A DNA stretch of 64,000 bases from Irregularibacter muris (GTDB lineage Bacteria > Bacillota > Clostridia > Eubacteriales > Garciellaceae): NCBI RefSeq assembly GCF_024622505.1, contig NZ_JANKAS010000007.1, forward strand, positions 111,776 to 175,775. Direction: 5' to 3'. Under the pieces are notes generated by a model. It made no database searches. It was not told the origin of the DNA and saw only the letters and a program-made list of their open reading frames with translations. The position numbers and the translations under genes were made by a program. Each line of letters opens with the position of its first letter. Position 1 is the stretch's first letter. Below, piece after piece: positions 1 through 7,791 of this stretch.

Positions 1-1601
1 TGGCAAAAGCTGCTAAAAAAGAAGTTGCGGTTTCACTGGAGACCGTTTTGTGGAACTGTCGTGTTGCCCTTCGTGGGATTGGAAGTACTGAAAAGAATAG
101 AGATGCTGTTATAGGGTTAGTGTTTTTAAAGTTTGCAGGGGACAAGTTTGAAAGACGAAGATCAGAATTATTGGAGCAATACGGGGATATACCAGCGTTC
201 CTTGAAAAAGTATCATTCTATAATGCTGTAAATGTATATTATTTGAAGGAAACTGCACGGTGGTCTTATATTGTTAAAAACGCAAGCGCTAATGATATTG
301 CAGTTATTCTAGATCAAGCAATGGTAGATATTGAAGAAAGTAATACTCCATTAAAAGGAGCTTTACCACTTAATCTTTTTGCAACACTTGGGGCAAGTAA
401 AGAGGCTATCAAAAATCTAATAGATGAAGTAAATAAAATAGATGAGAAGCGCTTTCATGAAGATGATTTGATTGGCCGGGTATATGAATATTTTCTTCAG
501 GTATATGCTGCTGCCGGGACAAAGGAAGATGGTGAATTTTATACCCCTGCTTCAGTAGTTAAACTGATTGCAGAAATGATTGAACCTTATTCTGGTACTG
601 TGTATGACCCATGTTGTGGTTCGGGCGGTATGTTCGTCCAATCCCTAAAGTTTGTGGATCGTCATAATGGTAATCGCCAGAACATTTCAATTCTGGGGCA
701 AGAGAGCAATCCCGACACATGGCGTCTTTGTAAAATGAATCTTGCTATTCGTGGTATTGCGCATAATCTTGGTGAAAAAAATGCTTCAACATTTACTGAG
801 GATTTACACAAAGACAAAAAAGTAGATTATATTATGGCCAATCCGCCCTTTAACTTAAAAGGTTGGCGTGGTGAAGATCAACTTACTGACGATCCACGTT
901 TTAAAGGCTTTTCAACACCACCTGTAGCAAATGCAAACTACGCATGGATTCTTCATATGATTTCAAAATTAGATGTAAATAAGGGTGTTGCAGGTTTTCT
1001 GCTTGCAAATGGTGCATTAAACTCAGATGGTGTTGAATATGAAATCAGAAAAGAATTGCTTGAACGAGACAAGATAGAAGCAATTATCGTTCTGCCTCGT
1101 GATATGTTTTATACCACAGATATATCTGTTACTTTGTGGATTGTTAATATGAATAAAAAGGCTTGTACTTCAGGCGGCAGACAACTTCGTGACCGTACAA
1201 ATGAAGTGCTATTTATGGATTTGCGCCGCTGGGATAGCAACATTGAAGAAATTGTGATTGATAAAGGAAAGAAGAAGAAAAAAACTGTTTTTACTGATGA
1301 TCAGATTTCGGAAATAAAGAAAGTATATAGCAATTGGCAAAGTGCAGATAGATCATTATATAAAGATGAACCAGAGTTTTGTAAATCTGTATCCCTTGAT
1401 GGAGAGGATGGAGTTCGCACCAATAACTATTCTCTTGCACCAAGTAAATACATCGAGTTCATTGACCATGACTTAGAAATTGACTATGAAAAAGAGATGG
1501 CACGTATTCAAGCTGAAATGCGCGAAGTAATGAAGGCTGAAAAGAAGTCACAAACCATGCTCGAAGAAGCGTTCAGGGGGATTGGTTATGGGATTGATTA
1601 A
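1..1601 (+). CDS. hsdM: Type I restriction-modification methyltransferase subunit (5' end one base outside the window)
   Basis: This is the DNA adenine methyltransferase subunit of a type I restriction-modification complex. The frame is open from base 3 (Ala-Lys-Ala-Ala-Lys-Lys) and the window opens with TG, so the true ATG very probably begins one base upstream, giving about 533 residues. The TTG at 48 would cut off the start of the N-terminal helical domain. Motif I (DPCCGSGGM) lies near residue 203 and the N6-adenine catalytic motif NPPF near residue 281, in the order usual for HsdM. A Lys-rich stretch near residue 420 precedes the C-terminal helices. The gene overlaps hsdS by 14 bases, implying translational coupling, and its promoter lies outside the window. 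The family is clear; the recognition sequence is set by HsdS and cannot be read here. Confidence 0.95.
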   Translation, partial: AKAAKKEVAVSLETVLWNCRVALRGIGSTEKNRDAVIGLVFLKFAGDKFERRRSELLEQYGDIPAFLEKVSFYNAVNVYYLKETARWSYIVKNASANDIAVILDQAMVDIEESNTPLKGALPLNLFATLGASKEAIKNLIDEVNKIDEKRFHEDDLIGRVYEYFLQVYAAAGTKEDGEFYTPASVVKLIAEMIEPYSGTVYDPCCGSGGMFVQSLKFVDRHNGNRQNISILGQESNPDTWRLCKMNLAIRGIAHNLGEKNASTFTEDLHKDKKVDYIMANPPFNLKGWRGEDQLTDDPRFKGFSTPPVANANYAWILHMISKLDVNKGVAGFLLANGALNSDGVEYEIRKELLERDKIEAIIVLPRDMFYTTDISVTLWIVNMNKKACTSGGRQLRDRTNEVLFMDLRRWDSNIEEIVIDKGKKKKKTVFTDDQISEIKKVYSNWQSADRSLYKDEPEFCKSVSLDGEDGVRTNNYSLAPSKYIEFIDHDLEIDYEKEMARIQAEMREVMKAEKKSQTMLEEAFRGIGYGID

Positions 1602-2712
1602 ATATACCTTAGGTGATTTATTAGAACTAGTTACAGATGCCAATACAGAATTAAAATACGGTCCGGATGATGTTAAGGGAATGACAATTACAAAACAAAT
1701 CATACCGACAAAAGCAGATGTTTCAAACGCTGATTTAAGTAAATTTTTAATTGTGAACCCTGATGAATTTGTTTTTAATCCGAGAACTCATGGTAAAAAG
1801 ATTGGTTTTGGCTATAACGATACTGATGCTCCATTTATTATTAGTTGGAATAATATTGCATTTCGTATTAAATCTGAAATGAAAAAAGTTATCTTATCTG
1901 AATATTTATTTTTACACTTTAATCGTGAAGAATGGGATAGAGAAGCGTGTTATCGCTCATGGGGGAGTTCAACAGAAGTATTTTCATGGGAAGCATTATG
2001 TGAAATGGAACTTAACCTCCCACCGCTACCAATTCAGCAAAAGTATGTGGACATATACAATGCAATGCTTGCAAACCAGAGAGTCTATGAAACAGGTCTT
2101 GAGGATTTGAAATTAACTTGTGAAATCGAAATAAATAAAATTAAGCATACTGCCAAAAAAATTCCAACAGGGAAACTGCTTGAGAACGTTGATGTTCGAA
2201 ATGCTGATGGCGCTATCACATCTGTTCAAGGCATCAACATTACAAAGAATTTTATGCCGTCAGTTGCAAGCGTAGCAGAAGGAAGTCTTAAGAATTATAA
2301 AGTCGTCAAAAAGGGGCAATTTGTGTACAGCTCAATGCAGACAGGCAGAGATGAATGCATTCGAATTGCTCTGTTGCAAGAGGACGAACCGATTATTGTT
2401 TCACCTGCATATTCTGTTTTGCAAGTTAAAAATGATGATGTACTTGCCGAGTATATAATGATGTGGTTTTCACGTAGCGAAAGCGACAGATATGGTTGGT
2501 TTGCCAGTGATGGCAGTATTAGAGCAAATTTGGACTTGGATAGGTTCTACGAAATTGATGTACCTGTTCCAGATATTAAAATACAGGAAGCTATCGTTGA
2601 AATTTATAACGCATATCTTATGCGACGTGAAATAAATGAAAAATTAAAAGCACAAATAAAAGATTTATGTCCAATATTAATTAAAGGCTCGCTGGAGGAG
2701 GCAAATACGTAA
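1588..2712 (+). CDS. hsdS: Type I restriction-modification specificity subunit
   Basis: HsdS recognises the bipartite DNA target and docks the methyltransferase and nuclease subunits. The 374-residue protein has two target recognition domains in tandem: roughly residues 1-150 and 195-340. Each has the same pattern, a G(M/I)-I-T-K stretch followed by a V-(N/K)-x-(D/G)-(E/Q)-F-V strand, and each is followed by a helical spacer (about 150-190 and 340-374). ATG 1588 is chosen because AGGGGG ends at 1580, seven bases upstream; a TTG at 1582 is in frame but too close. The start overlaps the hsdM stop. The second domain is followed by a short tail, so the subunit looks full length. HsdS domains diversify quickly, so specificity is not predictable. 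Confidence 0.9.
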   Translation: MGLIKYTLGDLLELVTDANTELKYGPDDVKGMTITKQIIPTKADVSNADLSKFLIVNPDEFVFNPRTHGKKIGFGYNDTDAPFIISWNNIAFRIKSEMKKVILSEYLFLHFNREEWDREACYRSWGSSTEVFSWEALCEMELNLPPLPIQQKYVDIYNAMLANQRVYETGLEDLKLTCEIEINKIKHTAKKIPTGKLLENVDVRNADGAITSVQGINITKNFMPSVASVAEGSLKNYKVVKKGQFVYSSMQTGRDECIRIALLQEDEPIIVSPAYSVLQVKNDDVLAEYIMMWFSRSESDRYGWFASDGSIRANLDLDRFYEIDVPVPDIKIQEAIVEIYNAYLMRREINEKLKAQIKDLCPILIKGSLEEANT

Positions 2713-2726
2713 AGGAGGGTTAAAAA

Positions 2727-3632
2727 ATGAGTTTATACACAGAACGTCATGGATTAAGAAAGCCAATTGCACGTACAAGTAAAATATCAAAAGAAGTTTA
2801 CACTTTGCTATTAAATATATGCGAAAAATACTATAAGAATCTAACGCATATCTTTAAACTTCAGCAGCATTGTTCTTTTGTGGATCAGGATTATATTGAA
2901 TTTAACCGTAGTCAATTTGAAAATAGAATGGCAATAAAAATTCCTAATATTTTTAAAGACGAGTATGGTCATATAGCTGCCCCACAAGATAATGATGATT
3001 ATGACCAATATTCATTAATTGACCTTATAGAATATGTTGCTGAAAATATAAAGGATATTTCTGAAGGATGGAATAATGATCGTTATAAAAATTATTGGTA
3101 TATTCATTGTTTGGATACAACAAATGTTTTCGATGACTACAGAAATGAAATAAACGAAATATTTGTAGAGTCCGGGGTGTTGTTTACTTTAACCACAGAA
3201 AAGATCATTGAACGCATTGTAGAAAATAGTCCTTTGTCAGCAGAAATAGAAGCGGAAACTCAACAAATTTCTGAGGTTGGGACAAGAGAATTAATGAAAG
3301 ATGCAATTGCATTATATAAAACACCAAATCCTGCAGCCCGCCAAGATTCAGTTGAAAAAATATGGGACGCTTTGGAACGACTGAAAACTTATTATACAAA
3401 CATGGATAAAAAAACATCAGCGACAAAGGTTGTTGAGGATATGAGCAATGGGCAAAGTGATTTTATTACTGTGTTTAATGCAGAATTTAAAGCGCTAACG
3501 GATATTGGTAATAATTTTAGAATCCGTCATCATGAGACAAATAAAATTGATATTACAGATAATCGTCACTACGATTACTTTTTTAACCGATGCTTATCGT
3601 TAATTGCTTTAGCAATTCAATATTTACAATAA
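2727..3632 (+). CDS. Putative AbiJ-like/HEPN-type defence protein inside the hsd operon
   Basis: This 301-residue soluble protein sits between hsdS and hsdR with a strong AAGGAGG site, so it is part of the operon. The N-terminus (Tyr-Thr-Glu-Arg-His-Gly near residue 5) resembles the AbiJ N-terminal domain 4 class. The last ~110 residues are helical and end in an IRHHE segment followed by NRHYDYFFNRC, as in the C-terminal part of abortive-infection proteins with HEPN-like folds. The canonical HEPN RNase motif R-x4-6-H is not cleanly present, so RNase activity is not assured. Accessory genes inserted between hsd genes are common and often encode a second layer of defence. The operon place is seen; the family assignment is by memory of the pattern and is tentative. 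Confidence 0.45.
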   Translation: MSLYTERHGLRKPIARTSKISKEVYTLLLNICEKYYKNLTHIFKLQQHCSFVDQDYIEFNRSQFENRMAIKIPNIFKDEYGHIAAPQDNDDYDQYSLIDLIEYVAENIKDISEGWNNDRYKNYWYIHCLDTTNVFDDYRNEINEIFVESGVLFTLTTEKIIERIVENSPLSAEIEAETQQISEVGTRELMKDAIALYKTPNPAARQDSVEKIWDALERLKTYYTNMDKKTSATKVVEDMSNGQSDFITVFNAEFKALTDIGNNFRIRHHETNKIDITDNRHYDYFFNRCLSLIALAIQYLQ

Positions 3633-3649
3633 TAGGAGGAGGGGTTAAG

Positions 3650-6600
3650 TTGGATTATATCTTTGAAAAAGGAAAATTTACTGAAGATGAACTTGAGCAG
3701 GCCATAATTACGCTTTTCGAGCAACAAGGCTATACTTATGTCCAGGGGGAGGGTCTTCATAGAAAGTATGAGGATATCCTTCTTCTTGATGACCTACGTG
3801 CATTTATAGCTGATCGTTATGCATCTGAAAGTTTGAGTGAAGCCGAGATTCAGAAAATTATTAATCGTCTTAATCTCATTCCTTCTACACCACTTTATAA
3901 CGGAAACCGCGAGACATTTTTACTTGTAAACGAGGGTTTTGACTTGGTACGTGATGATATTAGCCAGGTCGCGTTACATGTGGACTACATTGACTTTGAT
4001 GAACCAAGTAATAATATTTTTAAGGTTGTTAATCAGTATTCTGTTCAGGGAGAGCGTTTGCGTCGCCCTGACCTACTTGTGTTTATAAACGGTATTCCTA
4101 TTGCTATTTGTGAGTTCAAAACAGCGATCGAAGAAGATACTACCATCCATGATGCATGGGAACAGGTTACAATCCGCTATAAAAGGGATATCCCGAAATT
4201 AATGAAGTATTGTTTTCTTTCTGTTATTAGTGATGGAGCCAATACAAAACTCGGAAGTATTTTCACACCATACAAGTTTTATTACTCGTGGAATAAAGCA
4301 AACGATCAAGATAAAGTTTCAAATGGTATTAGCTCTCTGCTCACCATGATTGAAGGTGCTTTTGCAAAAGATCGGGTTACTAAAGTTCTTAGAGACTATA
4401 TTTTCTATCCAGATGATAGTAAGAAGGATGAAGCTATAGTTTGCCGTTATCCGCAGTTCTTTGCTGCGCAGAAAATGCTTGATAACATCAAAGCACATAT
4501 GCGCCCCACCGGTGATGGAAAAGGTGGTACATACTTTGGTGCTACCGGGTGCGGCAAGACTTATACTATGTTATTTTTATCACGTTTGATTGCATTGAGA
4601 GATAATGAGGCCTTCAATAATCCTACCATTGTCATTCTCGAAGATCGTGAGGATTTGGATACACAAACTTCAGAATTATTTGTAACGGCGAAAAAGTATC
4701 TACATGAAAGTGATGTTCGTAGCATCGAAAGTCGTGAAGATATGGAGAAGACGTTGCGAGATAAACCAAGCGGCGGTATTTACATTACCACCATCCAAAA
4801 GTTTTGTGAAAAAACTAGCTTGCTTTCTGACCGTAGCAATATTATCTGTATTTCTGATGAGGCTCATAGAACGCAAACTGGTGTTGGTGCGAAGTTAAAG
4901 AAAACTGATAAAGGTGTATTTACCACTTTTGGATTTGCAAAATACCTGCGTGATAGTTTCCCTAATGCTACATATTGTGGTTTCACAGGAACTCCGATAG
5001 ACGAAACAATAGCTGTCTTTGGTAATGTTGTGGACAGTTATACAATGAAAGAGTCTAGTGATGATGGAATAACGGTTCGTATTGCTTATGAACCACGTCT
5101 TGCGCGGGTAATTGTATCTGACGAACAGGCAAAAGAAATTCAGAAGTATTATGACCAGTGCATAGCTGAAGGCTCTAATCCGGAGCAGGTTGAAGAAAGC
5201 AAACGCGCTATGAGTTCTATGACAGCTATACTCGGTCATCCTGATAGGATTAAAAAGTTGGCTTCTGATATGGTGACTCATTATGAATCGCTCTGTGCAG
5301 AAAAGCCAGAAATTGTGCAAAAGGCAATGATAGTATGCGCAGATCGGTCGTTGGCTTTTAAAGTATTAAAGGCGGTAGAAGCTATCCGCCCTGACTGGTT
5401 CGTGGCACGTAAAGCTGAAAACGAATCAGATCTGACAAAAGATCAGTTAGATAAACTGGTAGCCTTACCTAAAATCAATATGGTTGCCACGCAAGGCCAG
5501 AACGATGAAAAAGAATTGTTTGACATATGTGGCACAAAAGAACATCGTAAGATGTTGGACAAACAGTTTAAGAATAACGACTCAAACTTTAAAATTGCGA
5601 TTGTTGTTGATATGTGGATTACAGGATTTGATGTTCCGTCCCTGGCTGTCATGTATATCGACAAACCACTTCAAAAGCATAGCCTTATTCAGACGATCTC
5701 CCGCGTAAATCGTGTATTTGATGGTAAGGATAAAGGTTTAGTTGTGGACTACATTGGAATTAAAAATGACATGTTGGAAGCTGTCAAAAAATATGGTGGC
5801 CCTCAAGAAAACCCGATTGATGAACTTAATATTTCATTGTCTATATTTCGTAACCATTTGGCGTTAATAGATGAGCTTCTTTCAAGTTTTGATTCTACGA
5901 TGTTCCATCATGGGACACCGATACAAAGACTTAATTGCTTAAATGCTGCCGCAGAATATGTTCAAGCCAGTAAAGATATGCAAACTCGTTTCATGGGCTT
6001 ATCTCGTAGATTAAAAGGAGCGTACCATATTTGCTTCCCTTCCGGTGAACTAACTGACGAAGAAACAGCAAAGGCACAGTTCTACTTAGCAATACGCTCA
6101 ATTATTTATAAGCAGACTAAGGGAGATGCACCGGATGCAGAAGTTATGAATAGCGTAGTTGAAGAAATGGTACGCGAAGCTATTACTTGCACTGGTATCG
6201 AAAATATTGTCGATGAACATAAAGCTGTTGATCTTTTCAGCGATGATTTCCTTGCTGAGCTTGATAATGTAAATCTTCCAATTACAAAGTTTAATGCACT
6301 GTTGAAGCTTTTGCGCAAAGCTATTACGGCTTATGGGCGCACCAATAAAGTCAAGGCCATCGAGTTTGATGAGCGATTGAAAGAAGTTGTTGATGCTTAT
6401 AACAGCCGTGATAAGCTGGTATTTACAAGTGAGGTTGTTTCGGACTTCGTTAATGATTTGTCCGAACAGTTGCTCAAGATAATGAAAGACTTGCAAGATG
6501 ATAAGTCTTCATTTGAGAAACTTGGAATCAGCTATGAAGAAAAAGCTTTTTACGATATTCTTGTAAAAGTTCGTGACGATCATGGTTTTCCATATGAGGA

Positions 6601-6814
6601 TGAAAAGTGTCTTGTTCTTGCTAAAAAGATAAAAGAGCTCGTTGACGATAAAGCACAGTTTGCTGATTGGTCATCGCGTGATGATATAAAGAATCAACTC
6701 AACATGGACCTTACGGTGCTTCTTTACAAAAATGGTTATCCTCCTGAATGGGACGAAGAAGTATTCGAAAAGGTTATGGAGCAAGCCGAGAATTTTAAGA
6801 AATATGGTGATTAA
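3650..6814 (+). CDS. hsdR: Type I restriction-modification endonuclease/translocase subunit
   Basis: HsdR is the motor and nuclease of the type I complex. It translocates DNA using ATP and cuts far from the recognition site when DNA is unmethylated. From the TTG at 3650, preceded by AGGAGGAGGGG at 3634-3644, the protein has 1054 residues; an upstream in-frame ATG at 3590 lies inside the previous gene and lacks a site. The PD-(D/E)XK nuclease core is near residues 140-157 (PDLLVF then CEFKT). The SF2 helicase follows, with Walker A GATGCGKT near 299, DEAH near 403 and motif III GFTGTP near 447. The C-terminal ~350 residues are helical, as expected for binding HsdM. No frameshift or missing key motif is seen. 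Confidence 0.95.
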   Translation: MDYIFEKGKFTEDELEQAIITLFEQQGYTYVQGEGLHRKYEDILLLDDLRAFIADRYASESLSEAEIQKIINRLNLIPSTPLYNGNRETFLLVNEGFDLVRDDISQVALHVDYIDFDEPSNNIFKVVNQYSVQGERLRRPDLLVFINGIPIAICEFKTAIEEDTTIHDAWEQVTIRYKRDIPKLMKYCFLSVISDGANTKLGSIFTPYKFYYSWNKANDQDKVSNGISSLLTMIEGAFAKDRVTKVLRDYIFYPDDSKKDEAIVCRYPQFFAAQKMLDNIKAHMRPTGDGKGGTYFGATGCGKTYTMLFLSRLIALRDNEAFNNPTIVILEDREDLDTQTSELFVTAKKYLHESDVRSIESREDMEKTLRDKPSGGIYITTIQKFCEKTSLLSDRSNIICISDEAHRTQTGVGAKLKKTDKGVFTTFGFAKYLRDSFPNATYCGFTGTPIDETIAVFGNVVDSYTMKESSDDGITVRIAYEPRLARVIVSDEQAKEIQKYYDQCIAEGSNPEQVEESKRAMSSMTAILGHPDRIKKLASDMVTHYESLCAEKPEIVQKAMIVCADRSLAFKVLKAVEAIRPDWFVARKAENESDLTKDQLDKLVALPKINMVATQGQNDEKELFDICGTKEHRKMLDKQFKNNDSNFKIAIVVDMWITGFDVPSLAVMYIDKPLQKHSLIQTISRVNRVFDGKDKGLVVDYIGIKNDMLEAVKKYGGPQENPIDELNISLSIFRNHLALIDELLSSFDSTMFHHGTPIQRLNCLNAAAEYVQASKDMQTRFMGLSRRLKGAYHICFPSGELTDEETAKAQFYLAIRSIIYKQTKGDAPDAEVMNSVVEEMVREAITCTGIENIVDEHKAVDLFSDDFLAELDNVNLPITKFNALLKLLRKAITAYGRTNKVKAIEFDERLKEVVDAYNSRDKLVFTSEVVSDFVNDLSEQLLKIMKDLQDDKSSFEKLGISYEEKAFYDILVKVRDDHGFPYEDEKCLVLAKKIKELVDDKAQFADWSSRDDIKNQLNMDLTVLLYKNGYPPEWDEEVFEKVMEQAENFKKYGD

Positions 6815-6846
6815 AATATCTCGGAGGGCGCTGTAGGAGGTAGCTT

Positions 6847-7791
6847 ATGATTAATGCATTAACAAAGAGCATAAATAGCAGAGGCTTTGACCAGATCTTT
6901 AAAGAGGTTCTTCATTCGGAGAGTCTTGGCTTGCTTGCAAATGAAGAACTGCGTCTATTCAGGCTAAAAGAAGTCATAGATAATAGGTTTTCAAAGGACT
7001 CACTCCGTACATTCATAAGTAAAAATATAGGGCATTATGTTTTCTCACGTTCAAGGATTGAACAGTTTCGTGTCGAAGGCGATGAGTTTAGTGTTGGTAT
7101 TGAGGCATTGGACCTTATGTATAAGAGTGGTCGTGCAGATGAGAAAGGTACCGGAAATGAGCTGGGTGAAATACTTTTGTATGCCTTCCTTGAGACGGTT
7201 TTGGGTGCACCAAAGATATACAGCAAGATAGAGTTAAATTCATCAGTCAAATCTGGGATAAGCGCATGTGATGGTATGCATTTACGAGCACTTAACTCTG
7301 GAGGAAAAACACTGTCTTATGAGATGATATTTGGTACCTCATGCGTTGTTGGAGATCTTGGTTATGCCATAGATGAGGCCTTCGAGTGCATTCAACAGAT
7401 ATCTGGTAGAACAACAGAAGAGTTACAGATCGTTGATAGTACAGTTTTTGAATTGCCCGCTGATGATCCAGTGGCTCTCCAATTGAATGATATTATAAAA
7501 CCTGCTCCCGGTAAGGATGTATATCGAGATACAGCTTTTGGCATTTTTCTCGGTTACACAATTGGTTTAGACTCTTTACGTTATAAAAGTTCAGATTATC
7601 GGGATGCACTAGAAAGAAAGATGGACAATGATATTAAACACTATGCTCCTTATATAAAAGAAAAGATTAATAAGCTTAGCCTTAACAATCGTTCTTTCTA
7701 TGTGTATGTGCTTCCCTTTGACAACGCAGAAGATGACAAGAAGGCCATTATGAAAACTGTCATGAGAGAAGGTGACTCTTATGGCAGATAA
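6847..7791 (+). CDS. hamA: Hachiman system protein HamA (DUF1837), apparent variant active site
   Basis: The 314-residue protein carries the DUF1837 signature: a central GTGNELGE...LLYAFLE helix, SACDGMHL near residue 142, then IFGTSCVVGDLGYAIDEAF. It is directly followed by a helicase overlapping by 11 bases, the hamA-hamB order of Hachiman anti-phage systems. HamA is known as a PD-(D/E)XK-fold effector nuclease kept in check by HamB and released on DNA damage or infection. In the DUF1837 proteins I recall, the segment aligned with FGTSC reads FGE-x-K; here Thr164 and Cys166 occupy the acidic and lysine positions, so the nuclease may be altered or belong to another subfamily. ATG 6847 follows AGGAGGT at 6835. 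The gene starts 30 bases after hsdR and may be cotranscribed with it. Confidence 0.8.
   Translation: MINALTKSINSRGFDQIFKEVLHSESLGLLANEELRLFRLKEVIDNRFSKDSLRTFISKNIGHYVFSRSRIEQFRVEGDEFSVGIEALDLMYKSGRADEKGTGNELGEILLYAFLETVLGAPKIYSKIELNSSVKSGISACDGMHLRALNSGGKTLSYEMIFGTSCVVGDLGYAIDEAFECIQQISGRTTEELQIVDSTVFELPADDPVALQLNDIIKPAPGKDVYRDTAFGIFLGYTIGLDSLRYKSSDYRDALERKMDNDIKHYAPYIKEKINKLSLNNRSFYVYVLPFDNAEDDKKAIMKTVMREGDSYGR

Noticed and set aside
2727..3632. Canonical HEPN RNase motif R-x4-6-H in the hsd-embedded protein
   Set aside because: IRHHE and later His residues do not give the spacing cleanly, so I do not claim RNase activity.
4895..5320. Minus-strand open frame of 141 codons inside hsdR
   Set aside because: HsdR motifs run through the region on the plus strand; no start signal on the minus strand.
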